Part shown: piece by piece, positions 47,101 to 58,186 of the stretch
How the letters are laid out: every line of letters begins with the position of its first letter
How positions within the stretch are numbered: the first letter of the stretch is position 1
Assembly: GCF_036370855.1 (NCBI RefSeq)
Contig: NC_088105.1
Span: forward strand, 12,715,619-12,779,618
Source: Dromaius novaehollandiae
Lineage: Eukaryota; Chordata; Aves; Casuariiformes; Dromaiidae
Direction of reading: 5' to 3'
Length of the DNA stretch: 64,000 nucleotides
Notes under the pieces: model-generated
The model's input: only the letters and a program-made list of their open reading frames with translations
The model's database searches: none
Told to the model about the DNA's origin: nothing
Program-made: the position numbers and the translations under genes

Positions 47101-50100
47101 GGAGGAAGGGCGGAGGCAGCTGGCCGCCAGCGCAGGGTTCAGGCGCCTCGTCACCGCGGCGCTGCACAGAGAGCAGCACTACGAGGGCATGGCGGGCATC
47201 CAGGCCGAGCTGTCGGGGAAGGTGATGGAGCTGGCGCCGCCGGGCCTTCCCGCCCGGCAGCAGGTGAGCTCCGCCACCCGGCCCCTCGCTCGGCTTCCCC
47301 GAAAGCGCCTGGCTGGTTTGCGATGCCTCCGGCTTCCCGCCAGCAGCAAGGCCCTGTGCTGCGAGGGAGACGGACTTGCAAAGAGCGGCCTGGCTGCAGC
47401 GGCAGGGAGGAGACTGGCCTCAAGCATAGCCACTCTTTCTTTTTCTCTCTTCCCCAATCCAGTCAATTTTCTTTGCTTGGAGGGAGGATTTCAGGTGCTT
47501 GGGCGGCAGGATTCAGCGTGAAGTCCTCGCCCTCTGAAACCTATGCATCCTCAAAAACCAGGCATGCTGAAACCCTGAGAGCTTCTGCACCCTCTTGAGA
47601 ATCTCGGCTGTGACTTTTCCACCTCCTTTGTCTTTTCCTTCCTGCCCCGTCTCCCCAGACATAAACCTTCCTTGCAAGAGGTCTCTGGGTGTTTGCACTT
47701 TGTGCGCCAACACGTGTGAGAGGGGAAACTCTGGGCAAGTCCCGGTGTCCTGTGCGCTGGACCCAGCTGCCTGTGGCTACCCCAGCATGTCTTTCTGCTC
47801 CTGAGGCACGTCTGCTCCGTCCCAGCTCTTTAGCCACAGGCAGGATGGTGAGAGCTTCATGGCCCGTTCCCGTAGCCTTTCCTTCTTTGCATGAGTCCAC
47901 ATCTTCCCTGCAGGTGCCTTTCTTGTCCGTGGGAGGCGACATTGGGGTCCGGACGGTGCAGCACCGCGACATCAGCGCCCTGAGCGGGGAGTACGTCGTG
48001 GAGGATGTGAAGGGGGACGACAAGTGTTACTTCCGCCGCCTCGTCTTCCTCAGCAACAGGAACGTGGTGCAGTCGGAAGCCCGGCTCTTGGCCCCGGCAC
48101 CTCTCCCAGGTATGCGGGGCTTGGCAAGACGGTGGGAGAGATGGAAGGGGCTGGGGGAAGAGGCAGAGACCAGGGGCGGCTTTGTGGTGGCAGAGAGCAA
48201 GGTGGATACAGGGAAGAAGATAAGAGTCCTTCTGGGATGTCTGTCTCATCCCAGGGTGGCTCTGGGAGTACTTTTCTCTCTTACATCTGCATCCCCTGGG
48301 GCAGAGGTTGGGGGATGGTGAGTTCCCAGAAAGCACCCCTGTCCTGAGCCAGTGCAGCTGCATCGCCTCCTCTCCACCTGATGCCTCTTATCATTCAGGC
48401 CAGAAGAAACGGAGGAAGGACAGGAAGAAACCTAGCCCCACTGAGCCGCCCTCGGCCATCGACAAGAGCTACCTGTGCTGCGAGCACCACAAGGCCATGG
48501 TGGCCGGCCTCTGCCTGCTGGGGAGCCCTGACCCCCTCCCAGGTAACGAGGCCGGTGGCGACTCATAGCCCCGCAGGCGCTGGCGGGACACGGGTGCTCA
48601 GGGTGCCGGCCTCATGCGGCACCCCATGTGCCTGGCAGAGCCCCCATGAGTGCCACAGGCACCAGGCGGTGGGAGGGAGATGCTCTGCCCCCGGCGTGTC
48701 GTGCCTCAAGCCATAAGGGGAGGCGGATAAGGGGAGAAAGGGCAAAGCGAGCCCCGGCTTACTGGGGAAGGGGTTTCCTGGCCACAGGAGCCCGCTGTGC
48801 CCTGCTGGAAGCGGCCTGGGGTGCCCAGGTGAGCTGGTGGGATGGGCAGCCTGATTGTGGCTGTCCTGGTGGTTCACCCTGGTGCTTTCTGTTGGCAGGA
48901 GCCCCGCTCACAGTACTGGTGGTGGGGCTTGGCGGGGGCAGCCTGCCCCTCTTCCTCCATGACTACTTCTCCCAGGCCCGCGTGGCCGTGGTGGAGATCG
49001 ACCCCTCCATGCTGGAGGTGGCCACGCGCTGGTTTGGCTTCTCCCAGGGTGACCGGATGCAGGTGCACATCTCCGATGGCCTGGACTACGTGGCCAAGCT
49101 GGCAGCTGAAGGTATCACCTTGTGAAGCACCCCAAGGGCTCCCGCTGAGCATAGTGGGTGGGATGTGCAGGACAGGAGTCCCTGAAGCAGAGGACATGCA
49201 TAAAACCTTTGTGGACATCCCCTCTGCACTCCCTTGATGGGCTTCTTGAATCCTCTGCTTCCCATCCCACCTTTCCAAAGGTCTCCAGCTCTCCTGGGGC
49301 TCTGTTCTGCTGTCCTGCTCCCTGCCTTGTCCCTCTGTGCCAGCCCTGATCTCAGGTGATGTTGCCACAGTCTCTCTGGTACCTCCTGCCATGTGTCACA
49401 AGCTCCTGCCTCACCAGGTCTCTGCAGCTAGCCTGCCCCTCCTTGCCTGGGTGTGCAGGGGACCCCGAAATTGCTCCCCGTCAAGGGGAGGCTGCTCTGG
49501 GTTTCATTTGGAAAGAGAGACCCCACTAGGGAGAAGTGGCTGTAGCACAGAAGAGGGGTTGTATTGACTATCTCCTTCAGTGCTTCCCCACTGACCACAC
49601 TGTGAGCCCCCTGTGTGGCTCGTCACCCCGTTGCGCAGGGCTAACGACTCTGCTCTCCCTCCTGCAGCCTCAGCCCAGTATGACGCCATCATGTTTGATG
49701 TGGACAGCAAAGACCTCACGGTGGGAATGAGCTGCCCACCCCCAGCCTTTGTGGAAAAGCCTTTCCTGCAGAAAGTTAAAACCATCCTGAAGCCAGAAGG
49801 TATGAGGGGAGGTTTGGTGGTGCCCCTGCCTGCGCCCTGGTGTCAGCTCTGAGCTGGGGAGAGCTGCTGCGGTTCCTGGGCTGGGCTGGAGAATGGGGCT
49901 CTGCAGCTGGACCTGGTCCTGCCTCTCAGGGCCTGAGTAAGGGACTGTGCTATCGTTTCTCACCCAGCAAAACAACTGTCGTGGCCAGGATCGCTGCGAG
50001 GCATCCGTTGCCCCTAGCAGAACCAGCATCCTGTGGCTTCATTAGTAGGCGTTGCGATGGCAGCAACGTAGTTCGGTAGAAAAAGGAGGTGGGGTGTAAC

Positions 50101-50852
50101 TGATGGCCTGTGGTGCTGCTGGGTCAGGCAGGCCGAGAAATTGCTGGGGTTTAAGGTTGCTGAAAAGCAGAGGGTGTAGGTGGTATCTGGGAACAGATTG
50201 TATGGCCACCTACGGCCCACGCAGTGGCGGGGACGTGGAGCTGGGCCAAGGGCACTGGTGGGGTGTTAGTACTTGTCGCGCAGCCAAGGGCTGGTGCGAG
50301 AGAGGGAGCAGACTTCCACACGTCAGGTTATTCCTGGCATTTAGCAAATGTTTGCTCATCCGTTCATCTGCCCGTATGAGCCACGGGGCCTGAAACTGGG
50401 TGAGAGGCAGAGTCAGCGCAAGTGCAAACAGGGGTGGTCTCCTAGCCCTCGTGAGAGCACTGAGCACCCAGGGGAGGGTTTAGAGGCTGGGGGGTGCTGG
50501 CACAGAGGGTTCAGGGGGGTAGCTGCTCTGTGGGTCACCCAGGTGAGCGTCCCCATCGCTTCTCGCCCCTGCTGCAGGAGTCTTTGTGCTGAACTTGGTG
50601 TGCCGAGACGCCCGGCTCAAGGAGTCCGTCCTGGCCACCCTCAGGGAGGTCTTCCCGCTGCTGTACACACGCCGCATCGATGGGGAGGTCAACGAGATCC
50701 TGTTCTGCCAGCCTGGCCCCGAGGGGCCCCGGGACCCCGCAGAGCTCCTGGCACGCGCCCGGGCCCTGGAGGGGGCCCTGCGCCAACCCGGGCGCCCCTG
50801 GGACAGCTCGTACGTCCTTGCAGACATGCTGCAGGCCGTGAAGATCCTGTGA
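44180..50852 (+). CDS. METTL13: eEF1A lysine and N-terminal methyltransferase (METTL13), complete
   Basis: METTL13 (EEF1AKNMT) has two seven-beta-strand methyltransferase domains; in human the N-terminal one dimethylates eEF1A Lys55 and the C-terminal one trimethylates the eEF1A N-terminus. Coding exons: 44180-44332, 44947-45694, 47064-47263, 47914-48109, 48399-48542, 48899-49111, 49668-49799 and 50578-50852. They join in frame to 686 residues (human 699). The first domain shows SAM motif VLVVGCGNSELSEQ (52-65), VNIDIS and VVLDKGTLDA. The second shows VLVVGLGGGSLPLF (about 485-498), VEIDPSMLEVA and FDVDSKD. A basic linker GQKKRRKDRKK starts exon 5. The start MALLPRSPREFGSAAYWERFF matches the orthologue and has a GGGCCATGG context. 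Most length loss is in linkers. Its start is 589 bp after the ITPA stop on the same strand. Confidence 0.97.
46295..46340 (+). repeat. Possible MIR SINE fragment
   Basis: CCCAGGCAAGTAGCTTAACC followed by TCTGTGCTTGGCTG resembles the MIR segment CTTGGGCAAGTCACTTAACCTCTCTG. It lies in METTL13 intron 2. The match is short, so chance resemblance is possible. Confidence 0.4.
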
Positions 50853-51508
50853 TGGGAGAGAGGGGTCCCTGCGTGGCTGCTATGGCCGCGGTCGGGACTG
50901 ACCGCCCTGCTGGGGGGCCGGCATTGGCCTGGCTCTGCCTGAAGGCCGTGGCAGGTCTGCAAGGCTCCCTGCAGCGGGAGGGAGCCCCACACGGCTCGCA
51001 GGGCTCTGGGGCCAGGCTGTTTGCCAGGAGCCCCCTTGGAGCGGTCTCCTGGGGCTTTTCCCCGCTGGGCAAGGGGCCAGGCTGGCTGGTAAGTGCCCAG
51101 CCAAGGGGGCTGTGTTTGGGAGGCGAGGGCAGGAAGGTGCCCCTGGGGTCGCAGGATTGTGTGTTTGGGGCTGACCCCCGTTTGCTGCAGTTTATCCCAG
51201 ATGCTGGGTGAGAGCCCAGCCTGGCTCCCCGCTGGGATCCTCGGCTCGTGCTTGGGGCAGCTGCTCTTCCTGGGCACCACCAGTGCAGCCGCCTGATGCT
51301 CCTTTGCAATGCTGTGATGTTTTAAGGGGTGTACAGCCCTGCTGGCAGAAAAACACTCTGCTGGCTGCCCCTTCCCCTTCCAGCATGGCTCCCTCCCTTG
51401 GACACTGCCTCTCTCCCCGTGTCCACCATCTCCGTGCAGCCCTACAGCCCTGCCCCGAGCCCGGGTGTCAGCATAGGGGATGCGCCTACGTGGACCGAGA
51501 GCTGTAGC

Positions 51509-51514
51509 AATAAA
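51509..51514 (+). terminator. METTL13 poly(A) signal
   Basis: AATAAA in TAGCAATAAAGCACAGG lies about 660 nt after the METTL13 stop, followed by T- and GT-rich sequence (TTATTTTTCACTAGTGGTGT). A good canonical cleavage context. Confidence 0.8.
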
Positions 51515-54500
51515 GCACAGGCTTATTTTTCACTAGTGGTGTCGAGATGGGCCCTGCCGCGGGCCAGGGAGGGGGCTGAGCCCGGGGTCAGCGGTGCAGA
51601 GGAGGCTGCAGCATCTCGGGGTGGGATGTGGGAGGCGGGGGGGCACTTGGGTTTTATTTGCAGCTCTGCTACCATGTGTCCTTGGAGCAGGACGGGGAGT
51701 ACCCCACAGCCCTGAAAAAGATGAGCTCAACTTTGCTCCCTGGGGGGCAGGCTGGCACCCCCGGTACCCTCCTCCTCCCTCACCTTCCCAAACCTGAGCC
51801 CCAGCCACGTGCCTGCCCCTCTTCCCCCCCATGCCGCGCAGGGGCAGGGGTCCGCAAGCCGCTTGCGGCTGTGCAGAGTCTTGCTGGGGTACTTAGCTCT
51901 GTGGTTGAGCCCCTCGGAAAGCCCATTTGGTGTTGGGCAAATCTGTCACCGTGCTGGGGCAGGTCCGCTTTCCCGCAAGATTCAAAGGCAGCAGGAAGAC
52001 ACCCGCTCGGGGCACTCGCGGGGCACCTCGTGCCTGTGTGTTCGTTCTGTCTGTCCTGGGGGGTCCCTAGTGCAGGCTGCAGGTGTTAGCTGCAGAGCTA
52101 GCGCACGGGACCTGCGTGGTTGGAGATCATCTCGGGGCAGCCTTCCTACCTCCTTGCACAACGGCTCCTACCAAAACATGCCTGGGATGCCGGAAGGGCT
52201 AAACAACCTGTGCTTCCAGGCACCGAGGCGCGTGCTCAGGCAACGCTATGCTTTGCTACCACCCGCTGCCCTCGGCCAGCACTCCCGTCTGCTGAGCGTG
52301 TCCTGAGAGAGGACACCTCTCCTGCAGCTCCTTCCCCCGACACCCCTCGCCGGCCTGGAGGCGGCAACGGCTTGCTGAGAGGGGCTCCAGGCACCCCGGG
52401 ATCCTGCCATCGGCGGGGGCGTCGCAGGGCTGCTGGGGCCGCGTCCCTGGCTCTGCAGCCGCGCGCAGCCCGCGGTGCCTCCCGCGCCCTGGGCGGGCGG
52501 AGCCCCGGGTCTCGTCGCCCGCGTGCCGAACCGCGGGGCCGCGAGCAGTGGCGCAGCTGCGGGAGCGGAGGAAGGCGCTGGGCAGCGGTCTGACTAGTTG
52601 CACCTCGAGGGCATTAGCTTGCGATGAATCATCAGCCTGGTTTCTGTCAGCAGGACCTGGGCGTCTTTGACCTGTGGGGAAAAGCTGCTTAATTTAGAAA
52701 GCAAAGCAGCGCGGGGGGGCGCGTGAGCACGATCCCGCTCTCCCCCGCAGCGCAGGTTGCGGGTTCGCGGCTCGGGCGCGGGTGCTGCGCCACGCTGAGG
52801 AGCAGCCCGGACCGCCGGCGAGCGGGGCGCAGGGAGCGCTGCAGGCTGCAGCCCGTGGCCTTGAGCGGCTTCCGACTCCCCGGCCTGCTGCCGGGCAGAG
52901 GGAGCAGGCGCTTTTTTTAAAAAGCGCTGTAGCTCTCCCAGGCGCTCGGGGCTTGCGAGGGCTGGCGTTCAGACCCGGGCTGGCCTGCTCCCCGCCTCCG
53001 GCGAGCCGGGGCAGCTTGAGCTGGCGTCCCTGCGGCGTGCGCTCACCGCCCGGGCGCCCCGCGCCGCTCCGCACCGCTCCGCGCGTGGGGCAGCGTGTGC
53101 CGCCGGGCAGCGGGAGAGCCGCGGCCGGAGCGCGAGCTGCGTCAGGCGTGGCCGCCCCCGCGCGCCTCGCTTCCCGATCCCCTCGGCGACAGGCACCCTC
53201 TGCTTGAGAGCATTTATTATCCGGGCGGGCTTGGCACAGGCAAATCGCTCACTTGGATCAGCCGTGCTGCATTTAATCTATTTTTAACTTAGTTTTCAAT
53301 TCTCGACATAATTCTGATGATGGAGATCTGTGTGTGCCCTCTGTTTTATCTAAACCACTCCACTCCTCCCCCGCGGCTCGCACAAAGGCCGCCTTCATCC
53401 TCCCCTGCCCAGTCCCGCGTTTCTGCTGTGCTTCCTAATTGCTGTGTAACGCCACATCCTGTCGGAGGAACAAAAGGCGCCTATTAGGGACACGGTGGTG
53501 ATGAAATCTCCGTCCACCGCAGCTGCCCGTGCAGCTACTGACAGCCCCACGGTTTCGGTCTGGAAATACGTTTCAGCTGGAGACCTGGCAAGCCGGGGAG
53601 TGCTGCAGATACCTGACATGCTCCTGGGCGGGTGACACGCTCCAAGGCCGGGGCACGTTTGATGCGTAGTGATCTCCTCTCATGGCAGTCAAAACATGTA
53701 GATAACGTATACGCTTGGCAGCTGTGTTTCTGTGGAGTGTTTTGGCAATGTACTTACGTTTACATCCCTTACTCCTCGCTTTTAAGCGCAGTCACACTGT
53801 AAATGCGGGGCTGGAAACAAGCGCTGCTGTCACTTAGCAACCTCGGATGGGCTTTGAAACGCTGACTTTTTTCCTTGCTGGATTTCCCAGCACAAGAAGA
53901 GAGTGCCGTGCAAATCATCACCCAGGTCGGTCACGAGATGGCACCCAGCGCCGTCGCTCCCCGAGCACCGCTTTCACGCCTTGCTGCCGCTCCGAGGAGC
54001 GAGGGGGCCGGTGCGGAGATGGGGACGGGCCAGCCCCGCTTTTCGTGGCCGAGAGGGGCCGGCTGCCTCGGGCACGTGCCCTGCTGCTGCCTCGGGTCCC
54101 CGGCGCAGGCGGCCGCGGCGCGGGAGGATGGCGAGGCTGCGAGGCCCGCAGCGGCGGAGGGCAGCCCCGGATGCTGTGACTCCGTCGGGTGTCACGGCAC
54201 CGACCCGGCCCTGCCGAAGGGGCTGGGCTCCGGGGAGATGCTGTCACCAGCTGAAAGCGTGTTAAGCAGCTGGGAGGAATTTTGCAGTAATGAAAGCTGC
54301 AGGTACCGAGCACCAGGCTGATTTCCTCCAGCTGGAAAGACCTGGGTGAGGGTTAGCCCAGCCCAGAGGGGCTGCAGCTGCCTCGAGGGGCGGAGGGCAC
54401 GGGAAGGTGCTTTGCCTTTCGCTTCTTCCCTGGGAGAAGCCCTCGGCTTCGTGACCGAGGAAGAAGCGGTGCTCGGAGGCTGCAGCTAGGGACTGCTGCC

Positions 54501-55952
54501 GAACGGGGCCCTGCGAGCGCAGTGGGAGGCCGGGAGCCTGGGGTCGGTCCCTGGGGGCCGTGGCGCTGCTGCCACCGTGCAGGTGCCTGCCCGGGCGCCC
54601 CGGCCCTGCGGGTGCCGTCCCCAGCTCTGCGTCGGCAGGGCCTCCGCGAAGAGGCAGAAAGCGCCCTCCGCCTTACGGGAGCCTCTGTCCGCAGCTGTGG
54701 CTCTGCAGCCTCTCCGGCTTTCTTTCGCTGGCTTTAATCCCATCTTTTGCAGCATCAAGGTCTCGGCTGGGAGCTCTCCTCCCCGGCACGCGTGCGGGCA
54801 CAGTGCCGACGGGCACGGTCACGCCAGCCCTGCAAACCGCGAGGACGGGCGCCGTGGGAAAACCACGCGTGAGGGAGGTCGCCTGCTCCGAGCACTTCCC
54901 GGGGCGGGGGGAGCCCGCTGCTCCGCTCCCCGCGGGGGCCGAGCGTGTCCTCCCTGCCCGCAGCAGCGCCTGCCGCCTCTTCACTGGAGGCATCTGTGAG
55001 TCTGCCCTGTTGCAGTTCTCGCGTAACTAATTCTTCAGGCAGCGGATTACACTGGGGCGTGTGTATAAAGCAGCCTGGGGACCCGACCCAAACGCCCTCG
55101 GGCTGTTACTACGCTTCTGGTTAGGACGGAAAGTCTGTGGGTGAGTAATGGGGATCAGGTGCTACCGCTGCGCCCTGCAACCGAGGTATTTTTGCCGTTT
55201 ATTGTTCTGGAAATCCAGGCGGGACAAGCTGGCTGTCCGTAGGCTTGGTCCGAGCTCGAGCGCTCACGGGCTAAGGGCCCCTCTCCATGCCGAGCCTGTC
55301 ACCCGGCAGAGGGAAATGATAAATTTCCCAGGGCACAACTCTGACCGCAAGGTAAAAATAGAGCAGCGTGTTTAACTGGCGAGTGCAGCAGCTCTGCTCC
55401 CGCTGGGCTCTCGGAGACGGCAGCCTGGTGCTCCCCAGGAAAATGGGTTTTGCGTGGCTCTGACTTGGGTTTGATTCCTTTTTTTCCAGGGTTACAAATT
55501 ACAGGAAGCCTGGCAAGGGTGCTTGCTGGTACTGTCCCTGTTTCCCTTGTATTGAGCCACCCTGAATCTCAGAAGAAATTCAGAAAGCCGGAGTGGGCTC
55601 AGCACTGAAGTTTGGGGTCTTCTGGAACAAACTGCATGGAGAAATATGCTAGGGAAAGCAGGGACCCCAAAATACAGAGTCCTCTGTTTTCTCTTCTTCC
55701 CTGGTCTCTTAGCTGTGTGAAAACTGAGTACTTTGTGGTAACATGTTCATGCATAATAAAAATATTCCTGTCTTTCCTAGGAGGTGGGAAACTTATGTTC
55801 TGGCTGCTCATGGCCTTCTTTCGGGAGAGCAGATTTTCTTAAGCGGTGGAGTGGCTGGGTGAGTGCGGTCACTTAGCAGCCTGAGGTCAGCCTGAACAGA
55901 AGAAATGTTCAGTTTGGAAATTTCCCAGGTTTGGGAAGATATTTTAATCTTT

Positions 55953-55998
55953 TACTAATAGTAGATATTTTCTTCTACTAAAAGTAGATATTCTTATC
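55953..55998. repeat. 23-bp imperfect tandem duplication
   Basis: Two 23-bp units, TACTAATAGTAGATATTTTC and TACTAAAAGTAGATATTCTT at their starts, sit head to tail in AT-rich DNA. The core AGTAGATATT is identical in both. Confidence 0.85.
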
Positions 55999-56345
55999 AA
56001 AAAAAAAAGACTGTAAAAAAATCGTGGACGCAAACATGTAATTTAAAAACCTGATGGAAAGGACTGTCCCCAAGGTTGTTAATTTGAAGGTGCGTGTAGC
56101 CTTGCTCCCAGGGTTCCTGCCTTGTCTCTTGTGTCGATGCGGTTGTAGTGCCAGGCTGTTCTTTTACTGATCTTAATTCTTTCACTGAGGGTAGCGGAAA
56201 GTGCTCCTACGCTCAGATAAGGAGGGTTTTGCCAGTATGCAGCACTGCTATTCCCCAATTCCAGCCCCGGTAGAAAGCCATCAGCTGGAAGCAGGCCAGA
56301 AAGCTACTCTCATGCCCCCTGGCACAGGCAGCTCTAGCAGCAGAG

Positions 56346-56360
56346 TGTGTGTGTGTGTGG
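56346..56360. repeat. Short (GT)n run
   Basis: Seven or so GT dinucleotides followed by GGGGG. It borders a homeodomain-site-rich stretch described in the findings. Confidence 0.8.
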
Positions 56361-57595
56361 GGGAATCCTGCTGCTAATTGCCGTAATTATGTCAATAACC
56401 CCCGGCCCCATCTAGATATAAATGATCACAACGCGTTCCCTTTCCCGGAGAGGCTGTGGTATTTGGAGAGCTGATCTAACCGCGAGGACAAAGTAACCGC
56501 TCTATAAGCTGTGTCTGCATTATACCGATAAAAACCTCTTTAGCCTGAGCTAAAGCAAAATCTCTCCCGACTCGATGGTGGCTGGTTGCGCTCAATGCCT
56601 CTTTTGTTGCCACCTAAACCAGTCCAGCCTCTTCCTTACGCTTTCTGGGGCGAGGGGCGTAACGGCACGGGCACGTTCGGAACGGCCCGAACGCAGCGTG
56701 TTTCGCGGCCCCGGCGGTGAAACGCTGCCCCACGCGCCGCCAGCGTGGCTTCTGCCGCCGTCCCGCAGCGCGGTGGTCGCGGGCCCGCTGGACGCCGCAG
56801 TTCCGCGGTGGCTGCGCGGAGGCTGGGGCTGCCGGGGCGGGCGGCCTCACCGGGCACGCTCGGGGGTCCCGCTGGCGCTGAGCTCCCACAGCCTGTCTGT
56901 CTGTGCAGCTTGCTTCTCGTTCATTTGTTTCCGCTGTTACGAGCCGGTCTATCATACAGAGCGACTTTTTACGCTTTCTGAGAGCCCTGGCCGAGAGGTT
57001 TTGATAATCCCCCAGATGATGAGTATCTGTCAGCCAGTGGATGTTTGCAGTTCCCTTCTGTTTTGCTGTTCCTGGTGTGTGAGACCGGCGTTTGCTTTAA
57101 CGCAGAGGATAACTTTTATCACCACAGGACTCCCAAGCCTCTGTTTCGGACGTTTGTGTTGTGACTGCAGTCGGTAGTTGCAGACAAATCTCATCTCTGC
57201 TGTTTGCCTATCGTTTTTGCTTACTCTCGCTCTGCATTTTTAATCCAACTGACTGCAGTTCTTTCTCCTGTGTGCAAACAGTCTCCTAGGGAAAACGGCA
57301 TTTCCCCTCCCCCGGCGGATCTCAGCTCACGGCCAGGACCCCGGTCGGCAGCCGGCGTCACCCTCCCCTGTTTTGCAGGTTCACAGCAGCAGCAGCGGGG
57401 AGCACCGCGCGCCGCCACCACCGCTCCCGCTGCGCGCGCCCCCCGCGCCAGCACCGCCTGGGGGCGTGGCCGCACCGCCCGGGGGCGGGGCCGCCCCGCG
57501 GAGGCCCCGCCTCCGGGCTCCGGGCTGCGGCGCACGCGCAGTGCGCCGGCCGTTACCTGTCAGCTGCGGTGGCAGCGGAGGAGGAGGAGGAGGCG

Positions 57596-57620
57596 GGGAC
57601 GGGACGGGACGGGACGGGAC
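57596..57620 (+). repeat. (GGGAC)5 pentanucleotide repeat in DNM3 5'UTR
   Basis: Five perfect GGGAC copies end 6 nt before the DNM3 start codon, preceded by a GGA/GAG-rich run from about 57577. The repeat occupies the place where other dynamins encode the residues MGNRG. Confidence 0.95.
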
Positions 57621-57626
57621 GGCGGG

Positions 57627-57772
57627 ATGGAGGGGCTCATCCCGCTCGTCAACCGGCTGCAGGACGCCTTCGCGGCGCTGGGCCAGAGCTGCCTGCTCGA
57701 CCTGCCGCAGATCGCGGTGGTGGGCGGGCAGAGCGCGGGCAAGAGCTCGGTGCTGGAGAACTGCGTCTCCAG
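57627..57772 (+). CDS. DNM3: Dynamin-3, first coding exon (remainder beyond the window)
   Basis: Dynamin-3 is a large GTPase that severs membrane necks, notably in neurons and testis. This exon encodes 48 codons plus two bases, opening [15 protein letters not shown]. It holds the P-loop GGQSAGKSS (33-41) with the catalytic Lys39 (human Lys44), then ends ENCVSR at donor CAG|GTGAGC in phase 2, as in known dynamin genes. [15 protein letters not shown] favours DNM3 (human SCLLELPQ) over DNM1 and DNM2, and position after METTL13 agrees. Odd points: the usual MGNR-type first five residues are absent, and the invariant-looking ENFVGR is ENCVSR. Everything from 57773 to the window end is intron, so the rest of the gene is not visible. 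Confidence 0.93.
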
Positions 57773-57832
57773 GTGAGCCGGAGGGCGCTGGGCACCGGGA
57801 CACCCCTGCCTCCCCCCCCCCCGTCCCCCCGG

Positions 57833-57989
57833 CCAACGGTTGCTCCCCCAACGGTTGCTCCCCCGACGGCTGCCTCCCCCCACCCCCAACGGTTGCTCCC
57901 CCGACGGCTGCCTCCCCCCACCCCCAACGGTTGCTCCCCCAACGGCTACTTCCCCCCCGCCCCCAACGGTTGCTCCCCCAACGGCTGCC
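57833..57989. repeat. 38-bp GC-rich minisatellite
   Basis: About four copies of a 38-bp unit, each starting ACGGTTGCTCCCCC, with unit starts at 57851, 57889, 57927 and 57965 (spacing exactly 38) and a half unit before them. Each unit is itself two related parts (ACGGTTGCTCCCCCR and ACGGCTGCCTCCCC...). Confidence 0.95.
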
Positions 57990-58168
57990 GGCCGCCCTAA
58001 CGGTCCCCTCGGCGCGCGCCCCTTGCAGCGCTGCACGCGCGCAACCCCCCCCCCCCCAATCTCGCGCCGCCTCCAGTGTTGCCCCCCCACCCCCCCGCGG
58101 CGGGGCTGTAGCTGTGCGAGCCGGGGGGTTCCCAGCATCGCCCGGACCCGGCATGCTCGCCGCCCCCG

Positions 58169-58186
58169 CCCCCCCCCCCCCCCCCC
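58169..58186. repeat. Poly-C run (18 C)
   Basis: One of several long C runs within 400 bp of the DNM3 first exon (another, 13 C, is at 58045-58057). Length is error-prone in sequencing. Confidence 0.9.

Larger units (their letters stand above)
51540..57300. other. Intergenic between METTL13 and DNM3
   Basis: No exon recognised. GC-rich blocks (about 52.3-53.2, 53.9-55.0 and 56.6-56.9 kb) produce many overlapping open frames without family resemblance. They alternate with AT-richer islands (about 53.2-53.35, 55.5-56.2 and 56.35-56.57 kb) that look more like regulatory or neutral sequence. Confidence 0.5.

Noticed and set aside
53505-53548. Box C/D snoRNA-like pairing of GTGATGA and CTGA
   Set aside because: Boxes only about 35 nt apart, no terminal stem, no internal C'/D' boxes. 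Similar TGATGA sites near 165, 1533, 23944 and 29057 also failed.
52120-55030. Open frames of 100-157 codons between METTL13 and DNM3
   Set aside because: Confined to GC-rich blocks, several registers at once, no homology or gene signals.
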